From the IMG/VR virus record IMGVR_UViG_3300032893_000205, positions 1 through 33,983 of that record: a stretch of 33,983 nt of DNA, one strand, 5' to 3'. The notes below the pieces were generated by a model. It was not told the origin of the DNA. It made no database searches and saw nothing but the letters and a program-made list of their open reading frames with translations. Made by a program: the position numbers and the translations under genes. This DNA comes from a virus. Shown here piece by piece: positions 21,703 through 29,644 of the stretch; the first letter of the stretch is position 1; every line of letters begins with the position of its first letter.

Positions 21703-23139
21703 ATGCCCGACTTCGGATTTTGTGGCCCAAGTTATGAGGCCCCGTCAATCTATCAGGACGCCCAGGAAAGCATTAACTGGCGGATTGAGATAGACCCCAC
21801 AAAACAGCCCGGTGAACGGGGGCAGATGTCGCTTTATCCTACGCCCGGTAAGACCCTACGCTGTCAACCGGCTACAGGTGAAGTTAGGGCATTAGCCACG
21901 ATGCCAGGTGGGCAGGTTCTCCTAGCAATCATCGATGCAAATCTATACAGCATCACCCCGTTCTATACCTACACGCATGTAGGAACTTTACTGACAAATG
22001 CCGGGCCAGTTCAGATCACGAACAACGGCCTAGCGGCTTATTTCGGAGATGGGGCGAACCGTTATTCCTACGTCCTAGCAACGGGGTTGTTCTCGGTCAT
22101 TGCAGCGACTGATGGAGCATTCCAGGGTGCTGATATGTGTGGTGTAGTGGATGACTTCATCTTCTACAACCATCCAATGACGAATGAATGGGGAGCGACG
22201 GCCGCACTCTCTACCGCCTCATCGGGTTTGAGCCATGACTATAAAAACGGCTCGCCTTGCAATATCGTTGGCCTCATTGCGAACAATCGAAATGTCTATC
22301 TTCTTGGTGAGACTGAAACGGAAGTATGGATCAACACGGGATTGACGCAATTCCCGTTCTCTCGGATTCCCGGGACGTTCTCACAACATGGATGCGCGTC
22401 AAAAAACTCCATTGCACGACTTGGTAACTCGTTCGCCTTTCTCTCACGAGACACTCGTGGTAATGGGCTTGTTCTCTACATGGATGGATATTCTCCGACG
22501 CAGATTTCAACCCATGCAGTAACAAACTCGCTTCAAGGTAAGACTATCTCCGATGCAGTGGCCTTCACATACCAGATTGAAGGCCATGAGTGCTATGTGA
22601 TTACCTTTCCTTCAGCAGATATTACGTGGGTGTATGACCTAGCTACCCAGATGTGGCACAAATGGTTGTCTATGGATGACTACGGTGTTTATCACCGAGA
22701 CCGATCAAATTGCTGCGCAACTTTCCAAGGTGAGGTGATCGTTGGTGATTACCAAAACGGGAAAATTTATGCATTAAGCAATACGGTATATACAGAAGAC
22801 GGAGCGACCATTCGCAGGCTTCGCCGATGTCCTCATCTGACCAGTGACTTTAACCAAATCTTCTTTGAACATCTTCAACTCCAATTCCAACCTGGTGTTG
22901 GGCTTCCGACTGGTCAAGGTTCAGACCCTCAGGCCATGCTCCGCTGGTCGAATGATGGCGGATCTACATGGTCCAACGAACATTGGAAATCCATTGGACA
23001 GATTGGCAAGTACCGAAACCGCGTGATTTGGAGGCGGCTAGGAAATGCTCGGGATAGAGTGTTTGAGGTCGTCGTTTCCGATCCAGTTAAGGCGGTGATT
23101 GTCTCGGCAAACCTCAAGTCAGAGGCGGGGGATAACTGA
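21703..23139 (+). CDS. Packaged-DNA stabilisation protein, P22 gp10-like
   Basis: 478 residues (P22 gp10: 472). It opens GFCGPSYEAPSIYQDAQESI, continues with beta-propeller-like repeats (ALATMPGGQVLLAIIDANLY), NVYLLGETETEVWINTG and FSRIPGTFSQHGCASKNSIA, and ends VIWRRLGNARDRVFEVVVSD, which matches the gp10 C-terminus. It forms the hexameric collar that closes the tail below gp4. The order gp4-like then gp10-like is the P22 order. Confidence 0.88.
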   Translation: MPDFGFCGPSYEAPSIYQDAQESINWRIEIDPTKQPGERGQMSLYPTPGKTLRCQPATGEVRALATMPGGQVLLAIIDANLYSITPFYTYTHVGTLLTNAGPVQITNNGLAAYFGDGANRYSYVLATGLFSVIAATDGAFQGADMCGVVDDFIFYNHPMTNEWGATAALSTASSGLSHDYKNGSPCNIVGLIANNRNVYLLGETETEVWINTGLTQFPFSRIPGTFSQHGCASKNSIARLGNSFAFLSRDTRGNGLVLYMDGYSPTQISTHAVTNSLQGKTISDAVAFTYQIEGHECYVITFPSADITWVYDLATQMWHKWLSMDDYGVYHRDRSNCCATFQGEVIVGDYQNGKIYALSNTVYTEDGATIRRLRRCPHLTSDFNQIFFEHLQLQFQPGVGLPTGQGSDPQAMLRWSNDGGSTWSNEHWKSIGQIGKYRNRVIWRRLGNARDRVFEVVVSDPVKAVIVSANLKSEAGDN

Positions 23140-23750
23140 TGACTAGCTTAGTCAGCGTTCCCCATTCGCCGCCAGTCAACATAAAGACCGGAGAATTTAA
23201 TCCTGAGTGGCTAATTTGGATCACATCTCCAAATTTTCTGACGCTGACAGTTAACAAAGCTCTCGGCCCGGCTTCGGGGGGTACAGGAATTTCTGGCGTC
23301 CCGGCGAACAATCAACTTCTTGTTGGCAACTCATTGGGGACATATTCCCTTGCAAGCACCATTCCGACAGCTGCACTTCCTGCGTTTTCAGGTGATGCAA
23401 CATCATCAGCCGGGACTTCGGCATTAACTCTCGCAACAGTCAATGCAAACGTGGGAAGCTGGGGATCTGGGACGAATGTCGCCTCGTTCACGGTCAACGC
23501 CAAAGGATTGATAATTGCAGCAAGCAATACTGCAATTTCAGGTGCTCCGGCAGATTTCACTGTAGTCAGCAAATTTGGTTGCAATGGAAAATCTGCACAA
23601 GCTGCCGTTTCTTCTGGTGCTGCAATATCAACGACAGCTTCTACCAATAGCGCGCCGTATGGGTATACCACGCAAGCACAAGCCGATAGAATCGTCGCAT
23701 TAGTCAATTCGATTCAATCAGCATTGATAGCCAATGGGATATTGACATGA
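23139..23750 (+). CDS. Tail needle or fibre-like protein in the gp26 position (203 aa)
   Basis: 203 residues. In P22 the needle gene gp26 follows gp10, and this gene has that place. N-terminal 25 residues are polar; then Gly/Ser/Thr repeats such as GGTGISGVPANNQLLVGNSL and SFTVNAKGLIIAASNTAISG, found in phage fibres. C-terminal helix PYGYTTQAQADRIVALVNSI, also typical of phage fibre proteins. It is not a long coiled coil like true P22 gp26, so plug function is only from position. Confidence 0.6.
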   Translation: MTSLVSVPHSPPVNIKTGEFNPEWLIWITSPNFLTLTVNKALGPASGGTGISGVPANNQLLVGNSLGTYSLASTIPTAALPAFSGDATSSAGTSALTLATVNANVGSWGSGTNVASFTVNAKGLIIAASNTAISGAPADFTVVSKFGCNGKSAQAAVSSGAAISTTASTNSAPYGYTTQAQADRIVALVNSIQSALIANGILT

Positions 23751-25009
23751 GTTTTTGGAGTAATCTGGTAAAGACTGTGACGAACCCCCTAGGGTCAACT
23801 GGATTCACTCCTGTCCCAACAACGGAAGCTGCTGCGGACAAGAATTTCAGCGTATTGAGTCCCGTTGAAAACTTTCTAGGCAGAGAGGAATTTCATCAAG
23901 AAGACAAAATAGGTGCAAAGGCTGCTGGCGGGCTTGGTCTTACTGGATTGAAAAACTACTATCAAAATGACGTTAACACTAGCGATAGTGGCCTCAAACA
24001 TCGTGGCGAAGTTGGGGCCTTGATTTTTGGTGGGTCGCTCCTAGGCGGAGCTGCTGGTGGTAGTTCTGGAGGTGCTTCCGCAGGTGATGCAGCCGCAGGA
24101 ACTGGAGATGCATCTCTTGCTGGAATCGGAAACGCTGGCGGAGATACATCTAGCCTTTGGTATAACCCATCAACTGCAAATCAATTTTCAGACCTATCAC
24201 AATTTGGTGTTAATAGCGGGTCAGCCGCCAACACAGGCGGATATCTGGAAAGTGGGGGCGGATATTTGTCGCCGGGTGATTATGTGTCTGGATATGCGCC
24301 TGGGGCTGGTGTGGGGGCAACTAATGCCACTTCTGTAGGCGGTGCTATGGGTGCAGGAACATCATTAGGAAGTAATGGATGGCTTCAGGCTGCCCAGACT
24401 GGATTTGGTGCATTGGCGAGCCTTTATTCTGCGAAAGTACAGGCCGATGCGGCGAAGCAAGCTGCTGCTACAACTGCTGCTCAGAATGCGCAAACGCGTG
24501 CGGATATGGCCCCCTGGCGAGTCGCTGGAGCCGATGCGGTAGGGCAGATGTCATTGAACACCCAACCCGGTGGCTACTTCACTCATCAGTTCGATGCAAA
24601 TGATCTAAACGCCAATATGGCGCCGAACTATGCCTTTCAGCTCGGGCAGGGTCAACAAGCTCTGAACAACCAAGCCTCAGTTGGTGGGAGCATGCTTGGT
24701 GGTAATGCCATGACTGCGATGCAGAAATATACGCAGGATACGGCGGCAGGGGCTTATCAACAGGCCTATCAAAACTATACCGCCAACCAAACTAATATAT
24801 TCAATAGGCTTTCTGCGATTGCAGGATTGGGGCAAACTGCCAATCAAGCCACAGCTCAATATGGTGCAATGAATAACCAGATTGGTACTGGCTATTCAAC
24901 CTCGGCAGCAGCAGCGAATGCAGCAGGGATTGTTGGGACAGCAAATGCCGCAAATAATGGTTTGAATAACTATCTTGGTTGGAATTATCTAAATAGCCAG
25001 CACCCATAA
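23747..25009 (+). CDS. DNA injection protein, P22 gp7-like
   Basis: 420 residues, ATG overlapping the previous TGA. Gly/Ala-rich first half with a hydrophobic GALIFGGSLLGGAAGG stretch. In the second half, ADMAPWRVAGADAVGQMSLN, FQLGQGQQALNNQASVGGSM and NYTANQTNIFNRLSAIAGLG match the conserved C-terminal region of phage DNA-transfer proteins. This is the first of three probable ejection proteins that leave the capsid with DNA and form a channel across the envelope. Confidence 0.8.
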   Translation: MSFWSNLVKTVTNPLGSTGFTPVPTTEAAADKNFSVLSPVENFLGREEFHQEDKIGAKAAGGLGLTGLKNYYQNDVNTSDSGLKHRGEVGALIFGGSLLGGAAGGSSGGASAGDAAAGTGDASLAGIGNAGGDTSSLWYNPSTANQFSDLSQFGVNSGSAANTGGYLESGGGYLSPGDYVSGYAPGAGVGATNATSVGGAMGAGTSLGSNGWLQAAQTGFGALASLYSAKVQADAAKQAAATTAAQNAQTRADMAPWRVAGADAVGQMSLNTQPGGYFTHQFDANDLNANMAPNYAFQLGQGQQALNNQASVGGSMLGGNAMTAMQKYTQDTAAGAYQQAYQNYTANQTNIFNRLSAIAGLGQTANQATAQYGAMNNQIGTGYSTSAAAANAAGIVGTANAANNGLNNYLGWNYLNSQHP

Positions 25010-25010
25010 T

Positions 25011-26345
25011 ATGCCGATCGATCCAAGCATTTCACTCGGGGTTCAACAGCCGAACTTTGCCAACACGATTGGCAGCTTCCTGGACCTCGGGAACAAGCAA
25101 CTTCAGTTGCAGCGAGGCAAGGCAACTTATGGTGTTGATGTAGCCCAGCGCGAAGCCGAATCCAGATCGGCACAATCGCGGGCGACGGTCGATCAGGCCA
25201 ATGTTGGGCCATTGATTCAACAACAGGCTGCGCAGACGATCAGTGCAATGGCGAAGATGAGCCAGGATCAATTGCAAAACATGCGGGCGCATGTCGCAAA
25301 TGGAATGCAGCAACTTGGGTTGCTGATTCAAAAGCCAGACCTTAACTACAACGATGTAGAACAGTCTTTGAAGGATACGCTTCAAAGCCAAAATGCCCCC
25401 TTAACGGCTTATGTCCAAGCATTCCAGCATCTTCCCCCGGCGAATGCTTCTCCAGATACCCTACGTCAGTACATCAAGCAGGAATTGCTCGCAGGGCAGA
25501 CGATTGCGAGCCAGTTAGACAAGATCGCTCCTCCGCCTGTATTCGTCAACAACGGGCAACAGACTGTCCCCATGGCGTCAGGGAATCCTGCATTGACTGG
25601 CACACCTGCCGGGACGCCACAAGGCATCCCTGTACAAATGCAAGTTCCACCTACTGCAATAACTATGGGGCCGGGTGGGCAGCCAACCTATGTTGGAGCA
25701 CAGCCAAACCAACAAACGCCAATTAAGGCAGGCCCGGCTATTGGCCAGGCAGAAGGAACAATCGGACCAATTGCATCGAATAATGCCCATTACACACAAG
25801 TCATGGCAGAGGCAAAGGATGCGCCTACCCGTATTGCTGCCTTGCAAACGATCATGCAGGAAGCTCCGAAGGCCATCACAGGCGGCGGGGCAGTTGGGGA
25901 TGTGAAGCGAAAGATTCTTTCCTCTTGGGCCAATCTGTACGGCGTTGATACAGGGCCGCAAACCGCGACCGATGTCATGGCAAAGAACCTGGCAATCATT
26001 GCTGGCAATGCTGGAAATACCGATGCAGCGCGGTCTTTGGGAGAAATGGGAACTCCAAACTATCATATGACTAAGGAAGCTATCGATCAGACTGGCGCGC
26101 AACTTCTCGGGATCGATAAGAAGAAACTAGCTGCTCAGCAATTGTTCCAGGGAATGCAGACGAATGATCCTGCATATGCCGCCATTCGAGCCAAATGGGA
26201 TTCTGCTTCCGATCCAAGACTGTTTGAATATGCCGCACTTCCTCCAGAAGACAAGAAAGCGTGGATGGCGAAGCTTTCTCCTGGTGTTCGTGCAGAACTA
26301 GCCATGAAGGCCAAGGCGCTCCATGATCTTGGCGTGACTCCATGA
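25011..26345 (+). CDS. DNA injection protein, P22 gp20 position
   Basis: 444 residues. N-terminal helical region (NKQLQLQRGKATYGVDVAQR ... AAQTISAMAKMSQDQLQNM), then a Pro/Gln/Thr-rich linker (residues ~175-250) and a helical C-terminal domain (ANLYGVDTGPQTATDVMAKN). Helical, Gln-rich composition and place between gp7-like and the large gp16-like gene support the role of second ejection protein. Sequence identity to gp20 itself is not claimed. Confidence 0.68.
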   Translation: MPIDPSISLGVQQPNFANTIGSFLDLGNKQLQLQRGKATYGVDVAQREAESRSAQSRATVDQANVGPLIQQQAAQTISAMAKMSQDQLQNMRAHVANGMQQLGLLIQKPDLNYNDVEQSLKDTLQSQNAPLTAYVQAFQHLPPANASPDTLRQYIKQELLAGQTIASQLDKIAPPPVFVNNGQQTVPMASGNPALTGTPAGTPQGIPVQMQVPPTAITMGPGGQPTYVGAQPNQQTPIKAGPAIGQAEGTIGPIASNNAHYTQVMAEAKDAPTRIAALQTIMQEAPKAITGGGAVGDVKRKILSSWANLYGVDTGPQTATDVMAKNLAIIAGNAGNTDAARSLGEMGTPNYHMTKEAIDQTGAQLLGIDKKKLAAQQLFQGMQTNDPAYAAIRAKWDSASDPRLFEYAALPPEDKKAWMAKLSPGVRAELAMKAKALHDLGVTP

Positions 26346-28516
26346 GTGACTTCTCAGACATTGCTAATGATTTTGCAACTGGGCAGAGCGCAAATACGCC
26401 TAGTACTTTTGCGGATATTGCCAATGATTTTGGCCTTCCAAAACCGGTAAAGCCTTCAAAGAAGGCACAGATCGCGCCTGATTTTCAGTTTGAAGATGCT
26501 GCCGAGTTTCGCAAGAAGCTCGCTGCTTCAACGGCTCCAGATGCAGCGCAAACTCTTGCCGAATTCGACAAACAGTATTCAACGGTCGCCCCTAAGCAGC
26601 AGGCGCAACCGCAACAGCCTCCTCCTGGCTGGACTACTGGAGGTCAACCTACGCCATCCAATCCAAATGGATGGAAGCCCATTCCAACGCCCGATGATCC
26701 ATGGTGGAAGAAAGTTATTGGAGCTGGCGAGGCTGGCCTTACCGCGCTTAGCGGAGCCACAACTGGCACGCTCGGCGGCGTTCTTAGTACTGCTGACAAC
26801 ATCGTCAAACATGCTGGATATGCCGCAGTCGGTGATTGGGAGGCGGCAAAGAAGCTCCCGACCTATGAGCAGGCATTAGCACAAGGTCAATCAGCAGGAA
26901 CCTATCAACCGCGCACGCAATCTGGTCGAGACTATGTAGAAGATGTGGTAGCCCCTGTGGGGCAGGCTTTGATGGCCGTTGCGCCTTTGCCGGAAACAGC
27001 CACATTGATGGGACAGATTCCTACGGCGAGACGCGCAGTCAGCGACCCTCTCCAAGCCGCAATTGATCGGGCGAGAAACGGACAGGCTGGACAACCGCGC
27101 GTTGAACCAACGTTAGGTGGTCAGCCCGCATCAACTGGCGCAGCTCCGACAACTCCGCAAGCAATTGAGGCTGCGGTAACGCCTGCGCTTTCTAAGGCAA
27201 CGCCTGAACTTCAGGCAGCCGTGGCGGATTTGAAAGCAAAGGGTATTCCTGTCAATAAAGAGGTTCTCGGGCGCCATGTTGAGGCAGAGACTCTGCCTGT
27301 TCCGATGAAGCTCAGTGAGGGGCAATCGACGCTTGACCCGGCTCTTGTCTCTCAAGAAATGAATGGCAGAGGGAAGGGCGGGCCGATTGATCCGAATTTC
27401 TACAATGTGCAGGGCAAACAGCTTGTGCAAAACGCAAAGGCTATCCGCGACATCGCAGCCCCTGATGTACCAACGACCAATGCCACAGAAACAGGCCAAC
27501 TATTAGTAGACAGATACAAGGCAATGGATGAGCCCATCCGTGCCGACATCAATGCAAAGTACAAAGCGCTTAGTGATGCTAATGGAGGTGAACTTCCATT
27601 GAGCGGGCACGACTTCGTGACCGCGGCAGACGCGGCATTGAAGAAAGCCGGGCGAGCGAGATTTCTGCCTTCTGAAGTGAACGGAATCTTGGATGATCTT
27701 CGGGATGGTGGCCCGATGACATTCAATGATTTTGAAAATTATCGAACCATTCTTGCCGAACAAGCGCGCAAGGCGGATCGTGCTGGAGATGGTACAGCTT
27801 CTTATGCTGTTGGAGTGGTTCGGGATGCGCTCGAGTCACTTCCTATGAGCAACGAGACGGCAGCCATTAAGCCTCTTGCAGACGCTGCTAGACAAGCGGC
27901 TAAGGCTAGATTTGATGCCATCAAAAAAGACCCGGCTTACAAAGCAGCAGTGAATGATGATGCCCCTATGGGCGAGCCATCTCCTTTGGCGGATAAGTTC
28001 GTGGGTGGATATGTCATTGGTGGAAAGGCCGCGAATATCAAACAGATGAAAGCCAATCTTGGGAATGATCCAATTGCCAATCAGGCCATTTCGGCTGGAG
28101 TAATTGACCATTTGACCAACCGAGCGGGCGCCGATCTGGAAACTGGGAAGTTCTCACAGGCTGGCTGGAATCGAACCCTTAAGGCAGATATTGAGCCAAA
28201 GATAAATGATCTTTTGGACCCTCAATCCGCTCAATATGTGAAACAGCTTGGCAACGTAGCCAAATACACAGAAGTCGCCCCGAAGGGGAGTTACGTCAAT
28301 AGCTCCAATACCTTCACGGCACAGGCCGCAGAAGCGGCCAAAGGCGCCCTAGAAGGGGCTGCGAATGTTGCGGCTCATGGAGTGCCTGTAGGAACGTGGG
28401 CGCGTAAAGCAATGGCTGGCAGAGCAAATGCAAAAGCAGCCAAGGCGAGTATTGCACCAGGTGCCGGATTAACGAGGGGTTCGGACTTTCCCGGCATCAA
28501 GACTGAGCCGGAGTGA
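26342..28516 (+). CDS. Large DNA injection protein, P22 gp16 position
   Basis: 724 residues, ATG overlapping the preceding TGA. The N-terminus has twin copies of a F(S/A)DIANDFxxG motif (FSDIANDFATG, FADIANDFGLP). A hydrophobic AGLTALSGATTGTLGGVL segment (~residues 130-150) may contact membranes. The rest is helical, e.g. LSGHDFVTAADAALKKAGRA and FENYRTILAEQARKADRAG. P22 gp16 is 609 residues and the third ejection protein; size and place agree. No lytic enzyme motif is seen. Confidence 0.7.
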   Translation: MSDFSDIANDFATGQSANTPSTFADIANDFGLPKPVKPSKKAQIAPDFQFEDAAEFRKKLAASTAPDAAQTLAEFDKQYSTVAPKQQAQPQQPPPGWTTGGQPTPSNPNGWKPIPTPDDPWWKKVIGAGEAGLTALSGATTGTLGGVLSTADNIVKHAGYAAVGDWEAAKKLPTYEQALAQGQSAGTYQPRTQSGRDYVEDVVAPVGQALMAVAPLPETATLMGQIPTARRAVSDPLQAAIDRARNGQAGQPRVEPTLGGQPASTGAAPTTPQAIEAAVTPALSKATPELQAAVADLKAKGIPVNKEVLGRHVEAETLPVPMKLSEGQSTLDPALVSQEMNGRGKGGPIDPNFYNVQGKQLVQNAKAIRDIAAPDVPTTNATETGQLLVDRYKAMDEPIRADINAKYKALSDANGGELPLSGHDFVTAADAALKKAGRARFLPSEVNGILDDLRDGGPMTFNDFENYRTILAEQARKADRAGDGTASYAVGVVRDALESLPMSNETAAIKPLADAARQAAKARFDAIKKDPAYKAAVNDDAPMGEPSPLADKFVGGYVIGGKAANIKQMKANLGNDPIANQAISAGVIDHLTNRAGADLETGKFSQAGWNRTLKADIEPKINDLLDPQSAQYVKQLGNVAKYTEVAPKGSYVNSSNTFTAQAAEAAKGALEGAANVAAHGVPVGTWARKAMAGRANAKAAKASIAPGAGLTRGSDFPGIKTEPE

Positions 28517-28609
28517 ATCTATCAAACGATCCGCTTCGGTTCCGGCATAGTACCTATCGAGATACCATTTCAGGCCAAGACACGTGATAATCCACAAAGC
28601 GACAAACAT
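28469..28609 (-). CDS. Candidate tiny membrane protein on the opposite strand (46 aa)
   Basis: A leftward 46-residue frame across the only gap (28517-28620) between injection and fibre genes, overlapping the end of the gp16-like gene by 48 bases. It starts MFVALWIITCLGLKWYLDRY, a short transmembrane segment followed by a charged helix (EADRLIDSLRLSLDAG). No good ribosome site. In P22 this same interval (between gene 16 and the tailspike) holds the leftward immunity I genes including sieA, a superinfection-exclusion membrane protein; the position is suggestive, similarity is not shown. Confidence 0.4.
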   Translation of the reverse strand: MFVALWIITCLGLKWYLDRYYAGTEADRLIDSLRLSLDAGKVRTPR

Positions 28610-28620
28610 CAGCCAATAAT

Positions 28621-29640
28621 ATGCCAGCCGTCAACTTTTCGCCAGTGTTCAACGGTTGGCAAGGATTCACGCCTACTGGTCTTCCTATGAATGGTGGGTA
28701 TCTCTATACCTACCAAGCAGGAACATCTACACCTCTGTCGAGCTATACAACATCAGCAGGTAACATCACCAACTCAAACCCGATTCAACTTGGGAGCGAT
28801 GGAAGACCTCCTAGTGAGATTTGGCTAGTCACGACGAACTCATACAAGTTTGTCCTAACCGACTCTCTTCTGAACATCATCGGGACATACGACAACATCA
28901 CAGGTATCGACAATTCGGTGCCTGCTGCATTATCAGAATGGGTTGTCACTGGTCTAACCCCATCCTATGTCAGTGCGACTCAGTTCACCCTTGCTGGGGA
29001 TCAAACGGCTACTTTCCAGGTAGGCCAAAGAGTTAGATATACGCTCGGAAGCGGTCAGAATACAGGCTCAATCACAGCATCCGTCTACGGAGCGCTGACC
29101 ACAGTCACCCTAGTCACTGACTCAATCCCGCTTGATAACACTCTGTCTGCGGTTGATATTGGGTTTCTGACAGCACTTAAACCGAGCGTTCCTACAGCCT
29201 TCAAAAACGCAGTTACTGCTCCATCAATTTCTACACCTTCATTGGCATTGACCGGTACAGGTGCGGGATCAATTGCTGCGGATGTATATACTCCAACCAT
29301 CACTTCAATATCAAATATAACTTTGGCAAATGCCAATCAATTCCAATATAGCAGGGTTGGGAATGTTATAACAGTTAGCGGTTCTATTGCGATTCGTCCT
29401 ACGTTCGCAGGATTGGCTGTAACTGAATATGGTGTCTCATTGCCTGTCGCATCTAATCTTACTGCCACATCTAATTTAGCTGGCATAGGTGTTTGTACAA
29501 ATTCATCTGGCACAGTCGCTGCCACAATGACTATGATTTTAGCAGATACCACTAATCATAGAGCAGATTGTATATTCTATGCGGGTACAAACGGCAGTAA
29601 TAATGAACATGCAATTATGTTCTCATACATAGTGCAGTAA
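28621..29640 (+). CDS. Short tail fibre with shared N-terminal module (339 aa)
   Basis: Residues 1-95 form a virion-attachment module (VNFSPVFNGWQGFTPTGLPM, GGYLYTYQAGTSTPLSSYTT, IQLGSDGRPPSEIWL) common in phage tail proteins, and nearly the same module begins the next gene. The C-terminal part is a beta domain with FQYSRVGNVITVSGSIAIRP, typical of phage fibre tips. Length suggests a short fibre or an alternative receptor-binding protein. The ribosome site is poor, the start follows from the module alignment. Confidence 0.75.
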   Translation: MPAVNFSPVFNGWQGFTPTGLPMNGGYLYTYQAGTSTPLSSYTTSAGNITNSNPIQLGSDGRPPSEIWLVTTNSYKFVLTDSLLNIIGTYDNITGIDNSVPAALSEWVVTGLTPSYVSATQFTLAGDQTATFQVGQRVRYTLGSGQNTGSITASVYGALTTVTLVTDSIPLDNTLSAVDIGFLTALKPSVPTAFKNAVTAPSISTPSLALTGTGAGSIAADVYTPTITSISNITLANANQFQYSRVGNVITVSGSIAIRPTFAGLAVTEYGVSLPVASNLTATSNLAGIGVCTNSSGTVAATMTMILADTTNHRADCIFYAGTNGSNNEHAIMFSYIVQ

Positions 29641-29644
29641 TAAT

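Noticed and set aside
25578-26102. A 174-residue leftward open frame
   Set aside because: Antisense to the second injection protein; no ribosome site and odd composition.
28507-28546. A terminator after the gp16-like gene (GCCGGA ... TCCGGC)
   Set aside because: The arms are 28 bases apart and no T run follows; the small CCG-CTT-CGG inside is also without a T run.
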